NCBI GenBank assembly: GCA_049700315.1
Contig: JBNAVN010000005.1
Location: 12,217-76,216 of the forward strand
Source: JAOAFX01 sp049700315
GTDB lineage: Bacteria > Hydrothermota > Tepidihabitantia > SM23-42 > JAOAFX01
Reading direction: 5' to 3'
Length of the DNA: 64,000 nucleotides
The translations under genes and the position numbers were made by a program. This document shows, in pieces, positions 1-7,845 of the stretch. Under the pieces are notes generated by a model. That model saw only the letters and a program-made list of their open reading frames with translations, did no database searches and was not told where the DNA came from. The stretch's first letter is position 1, and every line of letters starts with the position of its first letter.

Positions 1-2
1 CT

Positions 3-731
3 CTTGCCTATATTGCAGATGGGTCTGCTGGATTGACGATAATAGATATTTCAAATCCCGGTTCCCCACTTGAGATTAGCAACTGTCCTATAATGGGTTG
101 GACGAATGATGTGGCGGTTTCAGGAGATCATGCCTATGTTGGAGTAATGGATTTTGCCCCTGGTTTCAGGATAGTTGATGTTTCTGATCCAACAAATCCT
201 CACGAGGTTGGTTCCTATCCGACCACCGGTTTCACCTATGGTGTCGCAATTTCCAATCGCATCGCCTATGTTGCGGATGGGTATTTTGGACTCAGGCTGA
301 TAGATATTACCAACCCATTGAATCCATATGAAATCGGGTATTATGGGACATCGGCTTGTGCAGTGGGGATCTTTGTGAACGAGTCTTCTTCAGTCTACTA
401 TCTCGCTGACCTTGATGATGGATTGCAAATTTATGGTCCCTTATCTTATATCAAAGAGAATAAAGAAAAGATTTTAAGAAGAACCCCTCTCTCAATTTCT
501 ACTATCTTCAGAAAGAATATCAGGATAAGACTTGGAAAATCAGTCTCTTCTCCGGTGAAGGTTAATCTTTATAATATCTGTGGGCAGTGCGTATTTGAAA
601 AAAATTATTCTATCCAGGGTTCAGAGATAATAATTAACGAGACAGATATCTCAAACCTCGGTTCGGGCATTTATTTTGTTAGATTGAGTACAGTGCTACA
701 AAATACAATAAAGATTATAAAAATAAAATAA
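3..731 (+). CDS. LVIVD-repeat exported protein with C-terminal sorting domain (5' end outside window)
   Basis: The reading frame is open to the left edge, so the gene starts outside the window; the in-frame TTG at 33 lies inside a repeat (AYIADGSAGLTIIDISNP) and is not the start. Three to four repeats of the type 'AYVADG..GLRLIDITNPLNP' match the LVIVD repeat family, which forms beta-propeller-like folds. After a linker near residue 150 the last ~75 residues (VKVNLYNICGQ...GSGIYFVRLS...KIIKIK) look like a Por/type IX secretion sorting domain. Presumably an extracellular or surface protein; ligand unknown. It lies 16 bases before the next gene, which has the same kind of tail, so the two are probably co-transcribed. 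Confidence 0.8.
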   Translation, partial: LAYIADGSAGLTIIDISNPGSPLEISNCPIMGWTNDVAVSGDHAYVGVMDFAPGFRIVDVSDPTNPHEVGSYPTTGFTYGVAISNRIAYVADGYFGLRLIDITNPLNPYEIGYYGTSACAVGIFVNESSSVYYLADLDDGLQIYGPLSYIKENKEKILRRTPLSISTIFRKNIRIRLGKSVSSPVKVNLYNICGQCVFEKNYSIQGSEIIINETDISNLGSGIYFVRLSTVLQNTIKIIKIK

Positions 732-747
732 CTAAAAAGGGGTTATA

Positions 748-2187
748 ATGATTGAATTATTAATAAATTTTGTAGTATTGTTCGCATACACGCAGTTTCC
801 TCCTGATACCATGTGGACACGAACATATGGAGGAGAATATAGTGATGGTGCATATCAGGTGCAGCCAACTATAGACAGTGGATTTATTGTTACCGGCTGG
901 ACATCCCTCACGCCTTTTGATAGAGATGTTTATTTGATAAAGACGGATGACGAAGGTATACTCCAGTGGATAAGGACAATTGGTGGAGGTGGTCATGATA
1001 TTGGACGGTCAGTTGCGCAGACTTCAGATAAGGGTTATGTCATAGCTGGGGAGACCAGTTCTTACGGGGCAGGGTCTTTTGATGTCTATCTGATAAAGTT
1101 TGATTCTGCTGGAAATCTATTATGGGAAAAGACTTTTGGCAGGAGTTTTCAGGATGGTGCCCGATCAATCCAGGAACTTCCCGATGGTGGTTTCATAATT
1201 GCTGGACTTACTGATTCTTTAGGATTTGGTGCCTTCAAAGTATATTTGTTAAAAACAGATGCACAGGGAGAAATAATATGGGAGAAGACCTATGGTGGTC
1301 AGGGCGCGTGCTGGGCCGAGGAGGTACGGCAGACCAATGATGGAGGTTATATAATCATTGGCAGGAACTACTCAAGTGGTAGCGGTGATATCTATCTGGT
1401 GAAGTGTGATTTCAATGGTGATACATTGTGGACAAAGATTTTTGGGAACAATGGTGAAGATTATGGATTTTCAGTTAGACAGACTCCAGACAATGGGTAT
1501 ATAATTTGCGGTTGCACATCATCATTGGGTGCTGGTGGTTATGATATTTACTTGATTAAAACCGATTCGGCAGGCGTAAGAATTTGGGAAAAGACATTTG
1601 GTGGAGCAAATGATGATTATGGATATTCAGTAGCACTTGCTAATGATGGTTTTCTTGTTTCTGGTGCAAGTAACTCCTTGGGGCAGGGTGCATTTGATAT
1701 ATATCTCATTAAAACGGATAATTCTGGCAATACTTTATGGTATAAAACAATTGGTGGAATTGAGGACGAAATATCTTATTCAGCTCAGCATACCTTGGAT
1801 GATGGGTGGATTATTGCTGGAACTACCCGTTCTTTTGGGTCAGGAACCCCAGGGCAACCCAATCTCTATCTCGTAAAACTTGGTTCAGAGGTTGTAGTTA
1901 CAGAAGTAAAACGAGAAGAAAAAGGAGTTCTTTTATCCCTTTCACCAACATTATTTAGGGATAAACTTACACTAAAATTAACAACAACCTTGAGAAGTCC
2001 ATTACAGATAGTTCTCTATGATGCTGTTGGTAATAAGGTTTATGAGAAATACAATAATCCGGCCCCCACAATTGAATTGACGGGAAGAGGAATATCTTTA
2101 CTTAAAAGTGGGATTTATTTCCTGAGTGTTTATTCAAATGGTAAAAAAATAGGAATGTTTAAGGTAATTCATCTTTCTGCTAAATAA
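748..2187 (+). CDS. Exported tandem-repeat (predicted beta-propeller) protein with C-terminal sorting domain
   Basis: 479 aa. A short hydrophobic N-terminus (IELLINFVVLFAYT) looks like a signal peptide. Seven repeats of about 50 residues follow (residues ~25-375), each with a core like 'D.G.SV..T.DGGYII.G.T.S.G.G..D.YLIKTD..G...W.KT.GG'. Seven units would suit one beta-propeller, but the fold is inferred. The last ~85 residues (LQIVLYDAVGNKVYE...LKSGIYFLSVYSNGKKIGMFKV) are a FlgD/Por-type sorting domain. The ATG is preceded by AAGGGG at a normal distance. Function unknown; likely displayed on or released from the cell surface. Confidence 0.82.
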   Translation: MIELLINFVVLFAYTQFPPDTMWTRTYGGEYSDGAYQVQPTIDSGFIVTGWTSLTPFDRDVYLIKTDDEGILQWIRTIGGGGHDIGRSVAQTSDKGYVIAGETSSYGAGSFDVYLIKFDSAGNLLWEKTFGRSFQDGARSIQELPDGGFIIAGLTDSLGFGAFKVYLLKTDAQGEIIWEKTYGGQGACWAEEVRQTNDGGYIIIGRNYSSGSGDIYLVKCDFNGDTLWTKIFGNNGEDYGFSVRQTPDNGYIICGCTSSLGAGGYDIYLIKTDSAGVRIWEKTFGGANDDYGYSVALANDGFLVSGASNSLGQGAFDIYLIKTDNSGNTLWYKTIGGIEDEISYSAQHTLDDGWIIAGTTRSFGSGTPGQPNLYLVKLGSEVVVTEVKREEKGVLLSLSPTLFRDKLTLKLTTTLRSPLQIVLYDAVGNKVYEKYNNPAPTIELTGRGISLLKSGIYFLSVYSNGKKIGMFKVIHLSAK

Positions 2188-2622
2188 ATCTCTCATGGTT
2201 CAGCGAAGATATGATATCTTGGCTGGCGATACATAGTCAATAGCGCTATGCAACCTTCAAGTGCTCGGCATTACAAGAGAGTAAATATAAGTTTTTAATC
2301 TGATGATTTTTTGAAGTAGTATAATCATAAAATTGCTGGGTGAACGCGGACACTTGATTTTTGTCGCGATTGGAAAATCGCTCCTACAGGTATGGTTATT
2401 GGGCATGAGATTAAAATCCCTACTCCTTAATTATTGTGAAAGGTGAAACGTGTAACGTGAAACGGATAAAACAAAAAACTACGATTAACGAAACTGTAAA
2501 ACGATATGGGCTGCGAAACCGTATGACCCTTAACGATATTCGGGGCGGGATACACTTTTTGATAATCAATCCTGCCGAATGAACTTATCCATTAAAATTT
2601 TGAATTGAAATTTAAATATAAA
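2188..2622. other. Intergenic region between exported repeat protein and tRNA-Cys
   Basis: About 435 bases without a convincing gene. It holds a small palindromic element at 2362-2388 (listed separately) and a stretch near 2437-2465 with repeats of GTGAAACG/GTGTAACG type. No long open frame with coding character and no T-tailed terminator was seen. Confidence 0.6.
2362..2388. repeat. REP-like palindromic element, copy 1
   Basis: TGTCGCGATTGGAAAATCGC followed by TCCTACA. The core GCGATT-GGAA-AATCGC is a perfect 6-bp stem with a GGAA loop. A related element lies at 33829-33848 in the opposite orientation, where the stem reads GCGGTT/AACCGC: the base pair differs on both sides, so pairing is kept. 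That suggests an interspersed hairpin family. Confidence 0.55.
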
Positions 2623-2694
2623 AGGCGGCAGCCGGATTTGCACCGGCGAATAGCGGTTTTGCAGACCGCCGCCTTGCTACTTGGCTATGCCGCC
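2623..2694 (-). tRNA. tRNA-Cys (GCA anticodon)
   Basis: On the minus strand a 72-nt cloverleaf begins GGCGGCATAGCCAAG and ends GGCTGCCGCCT. The acceptor stem GGCGGCA/TGCCGCC is perfect; the anticodon loop CTGCAAA gives anticodon GCA; the T arm contains GGTGCAAATCC. The discriminator is U, as usual for tRNA-Cys. CCA is not encoded. A promoter with TTGACA and TATACT lies just upstream. Confidence 0.95.
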
Positions 2695-2706
2695 TTAGAT
2701 ATGTTT

Positions 2707-2734
2707 AGTATATTTAAAAATAGAGTGATGTCAA
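2707..2734 (-). promoter_or_regulatory. Promoter of tRNA-Cys
   Basis: Minus strand TTGACA (2729-2734), 16-base spacer, TATACT (2707-2712); the tRNA 5' end is 12 bases after the -10 box. It is back to back with the murA promoter. Confidence 0.75.
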
Positions 2735-2745
2735 GTCAACAATTA

Positions 2746-2773
2746 TTGACATTTTTTAAAAAATAACTATAAT
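2746..2773 (+). promoter_or_regulatory. Consensus promoter of murA, probably leaderless
   Basis: TTGACA (2746-2751), 16-base spacer, TATAAT (2768-2773). The murA ATG is at 2780, only 6 bases after the -10 box, so transcription should start at or next to the A of the ATG. No Shine-Dalgarno sequence can fit. Confidence 0.85.
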
Positions 2774-2779
2774 CCATTT

Positions 2780-4042
2780 ATGGATAGATTTGTTATAGAG
2801 GGTGGTAAAAGACTTTCTGGCGTTGTTGAAATTTCAGGTGCAAAGAATTCAGCATTACCGATCATCGCTGCATCAATACTTACTGACAAACGAGTAATCA
2901 TTGAGAATGTTCCGGATGTAGTAGATGTCCATACAATGATTGAACTTATCAGGCATCTTGGTTCATCTGTTAGTTTTAAGAAAAATATCCTTGAGATTTA
3001 TACTCCGAAGATTAGAAATATTGTAGCACCATATAATATTGTCAGGAAAATGAGGGCCTCCTATTATGCACTTGGCGCGCTCATTGCTCGTGAAAAGAAG
3101 GCAAAGGTTTCTTTGCCTGGTGGTTGTGCGATAGGTCCAAGACCTGTTGATCTGCATATCAAGGGATTAAAGGCACTTAATTGCAACATTACAATTGACC
3201 ACGGTTATATACACGCCAATTGTAAGAAACTGAAAGGTAATGAAGTCAATCTTCAGGGTGCAAAAGGAACTTCGGTCGGTGCAACAATCAATGTGATGCT
3301 TGCAGCTACTGGTGGACAGGGCACAACCATTATAAATTCTGCTGCCTGTGAACCCGAAGTTGTGGATGTAGCGAATTTTTTGAAGAAATTGGGTGTCAAT
3401 ATTAAGGGTGCAGGAACAAATCAGATAACAATAAGGGGCAACTGGTGCCCGTTTGAAGGGCATTACAGAATCATTCCCGACCGAATTGAGACCGGGACAT
3501 TTGTCGTAGCATCAGCAATTACTGCAGGGAATGTTACAATCAGGAATTGTCAGCCTGAACACCTTACTGCAGTGATTGATAAGATTAAAGAAGTTGGCGC
3601 AGATGTTCAATTAAGGAATAATGAGATTGTAGTAAAAGGGAGAAAGCGGATTCTGCCAACAGATATCTTTGTTGCTCCATATCCGGGTTTTCCCACAGAT
3701 ATGCAGGCACAATTTATGGCATTGCTATCCATGTGCAAAGGGACAAGTACGATAAAGGAGACAATTTTTGAAAATAGGTTTATGCAGGCAGTGGAATTGA
3801 GTAGAATGGGCGCGAATATTACCCTTGAGGGTGACACTGCAGTGATCAAAGGTGTCAAGGAATTGACCGGGACTTATGTAATGGCTTCGGATTTAAGGGC
3901 TTCGGCATGTCTGGTTCTTGCTGGCTTGGCAGCCAAGGGGAAGACTTATGTTCGTCGTATATATCACCTTGATAGGGGATATGAACAATTTGAGAGAAAA
4001 TTGAGACAACTCGGTGCGCGTATAAAAAGAGAGAAAGAATGA
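2780..4042 (+). CDS. murA: UDP-N-acetylglucosamine 1-carboxyvinyltransferase
   Basis: 420 aa, normal length for MurA, the enzyme that transfers enolpyruvate from PEP to UDP-GlcNAc in the first committed step of peptidoglycan synthesis (cytoplasm). The N-terminus (GGKRLSGVVEISGAKNSALP) carries the conserved KN substrate pair. The catalytic cysteine loop is present as LPGGCAIGPRPVDLH (~residues 113-127), and the C-terminal part has DLRASACLVLAGLAA. The start is fixed by a consensus promoter whose -10 box ends 6 bases upstream. It overlaps ispG by 4 bases (ATGA), so the two are translationally coupled. Confidence 0.97.
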   Translation: MDRFVIEGGKRLSGVVEISGAKNSALPIIAASILTDKRVIIENVPDVVDVHTMIELIRHLGSSVSFKKNILEIYTPKIRNIVAPYNIVRKMRASYYALGALIAREKKAKVSLPGGCAIGPRPVDLHIKGLKALNCNITIDHGYIHANCKKLKGNEVNLQGAKGTSVGATINVMLAATGGQGTTIINSAACEPEVVDVANFLKKLGVNIKGAGTNQITIRGNWCPFEGHYRIIPDRIETGTFVVASAITAGNVTIRNCQPEHLTAVIDKIKEVGADVQLRNNEIVVKGRKRILPTDIFVAPYPGFPTDMQAQFMALLSMCKGTSTIKETIFENRFMQAVELSRMGANITLEGDTAVIKGVKELTGTYVMASDLRASACLVLAGLAAKGKTYVRRIYHLDRGYEQFERKLRQLGARIKREKE

Positions 4043-5094
4043 GAAAGATAAAAAGGGTTGTTAGAATCGGTAACATAAAGATTGGAGGCAAGAATCCAAT
4101 TGTTGTCCAATCAATGACCAAGACCAGGACTTCAGATATCAAAAGGTCCGTTAATCAAATCAAAAGAATGGAGAAAAAGGGTTGCGAACTGGTGCGCCTT
4201 GCAGTAGTTAACAAGAGTGATGCAAATGCATTAAAGGAAATAAAAAAACAGATTGCTATTCCAATGGTTGCTGATATTCACTTTGATTACCGACTTGCAC
4301 TAATGGCAATAGATGCAGGAGTAGATAAACTCCGCATCAATCCTGGCAACATAGGTGATGAATGGAAGGTGAGTGAAATAATCAAAAAGGCATCAGATTA
4401 TAAAATCCCGATTCGTATTGGCATAAATACCGGTTCTCTGCCCAAAAAAATACTGTCAAAATACAAACACCCCACTTCAGACGCAGTAATTGAAACCCTT
4501 AATTCCAGTCTTGAGATCTTTTATAAAAACAACTTTTCGGATATTGTTATTTCAGCAAAATCTCCTGATGTCTGTGAAACAATTGAGGTATATGAGGCGA
4601 TTCATAAGAAATTTGATTACCCTCTACATCTTGGAATAACAGAATCAGGACTTGTTTTTTCTGGTGGGATCAGAAGTGCAATTGGAATTGGTATTCTTCT
4701 GCATCAGGGTATTGGAGATACCATTCGTGTATCACTTGCTGGTGAACCAGAAAAAGAAGTTGTGGCAGGCTATGAGATTTTGAAGTCTCTGCATTTGAGA
4801 GAATATGGCCCAAAATTGATTGTCTGTCCAACCTGTGGAAGATGTGAAGTCAATTTGTTGAAGATTGCGCGTCTTGTAGAAAAACGATTGGACCATAAGA
4901 AATATCCTCTGACCATAGCAGTAATGGGTTGTGTGGTGAATGGACCTGGTGAGGCAAAGGAGGCAGATTTTGGCATTGCCTGTGGCAAGAGAGTTGGTGC
5001 GATTTTTGCCCGGGGCAGAGAAATAAAAAGAGTAGCAGAAAAAAAACTCGTTGAAGAACTGTTTGAGGTGATAAATGAGAACATTAATCATTGA
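4039..5094 (+). CDS. ispG: 4-hydroxy-3-methylbut-2-en-1-yl diphosphate synthase (flavodoxin/ferredoxin)
   Basis: 351 aa, the short bacterial two-domain form. An N-terminal TIM barrel starts with VRIGNIKIGGKNPIVVQSMT. A C-terminal [4Fe-4S] domain has CPTCGRCEVNLL and later AVMGCVVNGPGEA, giving the expected Cys ligands. It reductively opens the MEcPP ring in the non-mevalonate isoprenoid pathway. Its ATG overlaps the murA stop by 4 bases, and the next gene starts inside its last 20 bases. Confidence 0.97.
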   Translation: MRKIKRVVRIGNIKIGGKNPIVVQSMTKTRTSDIKRSVNQIKRMEKKGCELVRLAVVNKSDANALKEIKKQIAIPMVADIHFDYRLALMAIDAGVDKLRINPGNIGDEWKVSEIIKKASDYKIPIRIGINTGSLPKKILSKYKHPTSDAVIETLNSSLEIFYKNNFSDIVISAKSPDVCETIEVYEAIHKKFDYPLHLGITESGLVFSGGIRSAIGIGILLHQGIGDTIRVSLAGEPEKEVVAGYEILKSLHLREYGPKLIVCPTCGRCEVNLLKIARLVEKRLDHKKYPLTIAVMGCVVNGPGEAKEADFGIACGKRVGAIFARGREIKRVAEKKLVEELFEVINENINH

Positions 5095-5680
5095 TTGTTA
5101 TCTACCAAATTCACCCCAGATAGAACATCTTTACAAAGTAATCAGTGATGTTACTACAGATATTGTTGAAATAAAAGACTCTTCAACTATCGGGGTTCAG
5201 GAAGATGTGAGACTATATAATGCTATTATCATATCCGGTTCACAAAGGAAACTTGCGGAGATTGGTACATTTGAACTTTATTCCAATCTTGCTGAATTGA
5301 TAAAACACTGCGAAAAACCAATATTGGGCATTTGTTTCGGACATCAGTTGATTTCAATGGCATTCTATGAAGATGTTGTTTCAATGGGAAACAGGATAGA
5401 AGGCTATTATATGGTTAAAAAGGTAAATCATGATGATCTTTTTGATGGATTGGCTGAAAAATTTCTCGTAATGGAATCACACGAAGAAATGGTGGTCAAT
5501 GTACCTTATGAATTCATAAAACTTGCCGAATCTCCAAATTGTCCGATTGAGGCGATAAAACACAGGATTCTGCCGATCTATGGGGTGCAATTTCATCCTG
5601 AAAGATTTGACGACAAACATCCGGCAGGTGTTATAATTCTTGAAAATTTCTTCAGGATCGCAAGTTTTTATATAAAATAG
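5075..5680 (+). CDS. Class I glutamine amidotransferase domain protein
   Basis: 201 aa, a stand-alone class I GATase fold. The nucleophile elbow is GICFGHQ (~residue 87) and the His/Glu part of the triad is GVQFHPE (~residue 169). The protein resembles the N-terminal amidotransferase half of GMP synthetase, but no synthetase partner lies beside it, so its physiological substrate is unknown. Its ATG lies 20 bases inside the end of ispG, so it belongs to the murA-ispG operon. It could be a separate GMP synthase subunit, but bacterial GuaA is usually one chain and I would not assign that. Confidence 0.8.
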   Translation: MRTLIIDCYLPNSPQIEHLYKVISDVTTDIVEIKDSSTIGVQEDVRLYNAIIISGSQRKLAEIGTFELYSNLAELIKHCEKPILGICFGHQLISMAFYEDVVSMGNRIEGYYMVKKVNHDDLFDGLAEKFLVMESHEEMVVNVPYEFIKLAESPNCPIEAIKHRILPIYGVQFHPERFDDKHPAGVIILENFFRIASFYIK

Positions 5681-5733
5681 ATTTGTTTGAACAGTTTGTC
5701 ACGAGGTTTAAGGAGTAAAAAAGGAGAAAATGA

Positions 5734-6954
5734 ATGAAGAAAGAAATTGATTTTTATATGAAGAAAAATGGTGCGAATGCAATCGTCGCAATGGGCAGTG
5801 TACATAATGATTCAATTATGTATTATCTCTTAAATGGTGTTAATATAACTGCCTGTTATGTCAAAAAATATAAACAGCCTGCGCGTATAATTCATTCGGC
5901 AATTGAACGCGAAGAGGCAATGAAGACTAAGTTGAAGAGGATTGGATGGGAGAAATTCGGAATCAATGAAATCTATAGTAAATACAGAGATCGTATAAAG
6001 GCGAATGCAATCTTGCTTGATGCAGTCCTGAGGAATTTCAAGATAAAAGGCAGGATCGCATTCTATGGCAATGCATCTTTTGCATATGGTTATAATCTTC
6101 TCAAGCAATTAAAAAGGATCAATAACAAGATAGAAATCCTTTATGAACCAGAAAGAAGCCTTATTACAGAATTACGAATGACAAAGGATGAACAGGAGAT
6201 AAAGAGAATAAAAAAAGTTAGAAATGGAGTGATCAGAGCGTTTGACAAGACCATTGATTGGGTACGGAAGATGAAAGTTAAGGATGGGTTTATTTACAAA
6301 GAGAAGAATCGCAAACTATTGATTAGAGATTTAAAAAGACATATTTCTGATGAATTATTCAAAGATGGGTTTGTCAACTCAAGTGGTTTGATTATTTCTC
6401 AGGCAAGGGACGCAGGTGTTCCTCATAATTCTGGTAAAGATGCCGAGCCGGTAAAAACAGGTAAAACGGTTGTTTTTGATATATTCCCCCAGGAAATTGG
6501 TGGTGGTTACTATTTTGATTTTACAAGGACAGTCTGTTTTGGTTTTGCACCTGACAATATCAAAAGAGAATATGAACAGGTAAAGCAGGCCCAGAATATT
6601 GCCTTTGATAATCTGCGCATTGGTAGAAGGACAAGGGATGTTGAAAAGGCAGTTTGCCAGTATTTTGAAAAAAATGGACATCCAACATTTCTTAGTTATC
6701 CTGGTGTTCAGAAAGGATATTGTCATTCTTTAGGACATGGTCTGGGTCTAAATGTCCATGAAAACCCGGGGTTTGGATTGCTGAAAACAAATCTGGATCG
6801 TCTGGAAAAAGGTATGGTCTTCACAATTGAGCCCGGTTTATATTATCCGGAAAAAGCGTATGGAATAAGGCTTGAGGATGTTATCTATCTTGATCAGAAA
6901 GCAAGGGTGGTCAATCTTACGAATTACCCGAGAAAACTTGTGGTTGAAATGTGA
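5734..6954 (+). CDS. M24 family metallopeptidase (Xaa-Pro aminopeptidase-like)
   Basis: 406 aa. Residues 1-~150 form a creatinase-type N-terminal domain; the rest is a pita-bread peptidase domain. All five metal ligands can be placed: FDIFP and YYFDFTRTVC (two Asp), HSLGHGLGLNVHE (His), FTIEPGLYYP (Glu) and GIRLEDVIYL (Glu). It should release N-terminal residues next to proline from peptides in the cytoplasm. The ATG follows a good AAGGAGA site. It lies 53 bases after the amidotransferase and is probably the last gene of the murA operon. Confidence 0.9.
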   Translation: MKKEIDFYMKKNGANAIVAMGSVHNDSIMYYLLNGVNITACYVKKYKQPARIIHSAIEREEAMKTKLKRIGWEKFGINEIYSKYRDRIKANAILLDAVLRNFKIKGRIAFYGNASFAYGYNLLKQLKRINNKIEILYEPERSLITELRMTKDEQEIKRIKKVRNGVIRAFDKTIDWVRKMKVKDGFIYKEKNRKLLIRDLKRHISDELFKDGFVNSSGLIISQARDAGVPHNSGKDAEPVKTGKTVVFDIFPQEIGGGYYFDFTRTVCFGFAPDNIKREYEQVKQAQNIAFDNLRIGRRTRDVEKAVCQYFEKNGHPTFLSYPGVQKGYCHSLGHGLGLNVHENPGFGLLKTNLDRLEKGMVFTIEPGLYYPEKAYGIRLEDVIYLDQKARVVNLTNYPRKLVVEM

Positions 6955-6968
6955 GGTGTACTTAAGTA

Positions 6969-6996
6969 TTGACTTTTGCCATTTTTTGAATATAAT
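6969..6996 (+). promoter_or_regulatory. Promoter reading into a short non-coding stretch
   Basis: TTGACT (6969-6974), 16-base spacer, TATAAT (6991-6996), directly after the M24 peptidase gene and pointing toward the convergent recO operon. No gene on this strand follows for many kilobases, so the likely product is a short RNA ending at the hairpin at 7041-7079. Confidence 0.75.
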
Positions 6997-7002
6997 AAAC
7001 CA

Positions 7003-7090
7003 TTAAACTATTTAGGGTGTCTAATAAATAGATCATCTTTCCCCTCCCGGTCGTGGCCCTCGGGCCGCGGCCGGAGGGGATTTTATGTTT
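7003..7090 (+). ncRNA. Candidate small structured RNA
   Basis: Bounded by a consensus promoter (-10 box ends at 6996) and a strong hairpin followed by TTTTATGTTTTT. The predicted ~88-nt transcript would carry two hairpins: CTATTTA/TAAATAG (7008-7014 with 7025-7031, loop GGGTGTCTAA) and an 18-bp GC-rich stem at 7041-7079. No known RNA family was recognised; the target is unknown. Alternatively the hairpin only terminates flanking transcription. Confidence 0.45.
7041..7079 (+). terminator. Very GC-rich hairpin with T-rich tail
   Basis: CCCCTCC (7041-7047) pairs with GGAGGGG (7073-7079) and GGTCGTGGCCC (7049-7059) with GGGCCGCGGCC (7062-7072), with one bulged C and two G-T pairs. 34 of 39 bases are G or C in an otherwise AT-rich window. 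On the plus strand it is followed by ATTTTATGTTTTT, which fits a Rho-independent terminator. It also lies 11 bases after the recO stop on the other strand, where no T tract follows. Confidence 0.7.
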
Positions 7091-7825
7091 TTAGAGGAAT
7101 TTTAGCGCATTCAAAGCCATGCCATTGAGGTGGTAAAACACATAAGATTCAAATACTTTTTTTAATAATGGACACACTTCAGGAGTGATGTCAAAGGGAT
7201 ATAGGTTCTTTTTTGCATTCTTAATAGCCTCAATTGCCTCTTTTCCCAGTTTGATCACTGATTCATCAAAATGTGTATCGCACACAAGCCCGCCTGCTGA
7301 AATGCTGAAATTGAATACTGGATTGTCATAGACCGGTTTATGACAACGTACACAATCCAGTGTATGAGGGTCAAGCCCTGCAAACTTCAGCGTTCTAAAA
7401 AGCATTATCAGTGTCCATAATCTTGTGATTTCATCATTTATCTTAGAGATCTTCTGGAAAAATGATAAGGTTAGATTGTAAAGTGCTGGATTTGGTTCTT
7501 CAAATACCTGAATTCTGTCAATAAACTCACAGATTGTCTCACAGGCAGTGACCTTAACAGTAGATTGCCTGATATCCGAAAAATCATCAATAATCAGTGC
7601 ATCAGAAAGGGTATAGACATCCTTGAATTCTCTTCTATAAAAGATTATTTCAGAATGATTAAAAGGCTCAAGGGTGCCACACAGTTTGCTTCTGGGTCTG
7701 CGTGCACCTTTGGCAAGGAGATTCAATTTGCCAAAGTCTTTACTCAAAACCGAGCAGAAAAGGCTTGATTCTTTGAATGGAAATGTACGCAGGATAATGC
7801 CTCTGGTTTTCTGGATATCAGGCAT
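7091..7825 (-). CDS. recO: DNA repair protein RecO
   Basis: 244 aa, typical RecO length. The N-terminal OB-fold begins with KTRGIILRTFPFKESSLFC and contains LLAKGARRPRSKL. A helical domain follows, with a zinc-binding-like region LDCVRCHKPV...GGLVCDTH (Cys-X2-Cys plus Cys/His) around residues 158-190. It helps load RecA onto SSB-coated single strands with RecR. Last gene of a minus-strand operon, 20 bases after aspS. Confidence 0.9.
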   Translation of the reverse strand: MPDIQKTRGIILRTFPFKESSLFCSVLSKDFGKLNLLAKGARRPRSKLCGTLEPFNHSEIIFYRREFKDVYTLSDALIIDDFSDIRQSTVKVTACETICEFIDRIQVFEEPNPALYNLTLSFFQKISKINDEITRLWTLIMLFRTLKFAGLDPHTLDCVRCHKPVYDNPVFNFSISAGGLVCDTHFDESVIKLGKEAIEAIKNAKKNLYPFDITPEVCPLLKKVFESYVFYHLNGMALNALKFL

Positions 7826-7845
7826 TTCAAATCAAATCGTCTTAT

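Noticed and set aside
748..2187. Tandem ~50-residue repeats as a sign of a phage tail fibre or recent repeat expansion at DNA level
   Set aside because: Units differ widely at DNA level and resemble secreted propeller-type proteins with a sorting domain; no phage genes nearby.
2430..2470. GTGAAACG/GTGTAACG repeats as a CRISPR or tandem array
   Set aside because: Only two or three imperfect units without regular spacers.
4732..5091. 119-aa open frame opposite ispG
   Set aside because: Shadow of ispG: it lies fully antisense to a conserved gene, with no ribosome-binding site or recognisable domain.
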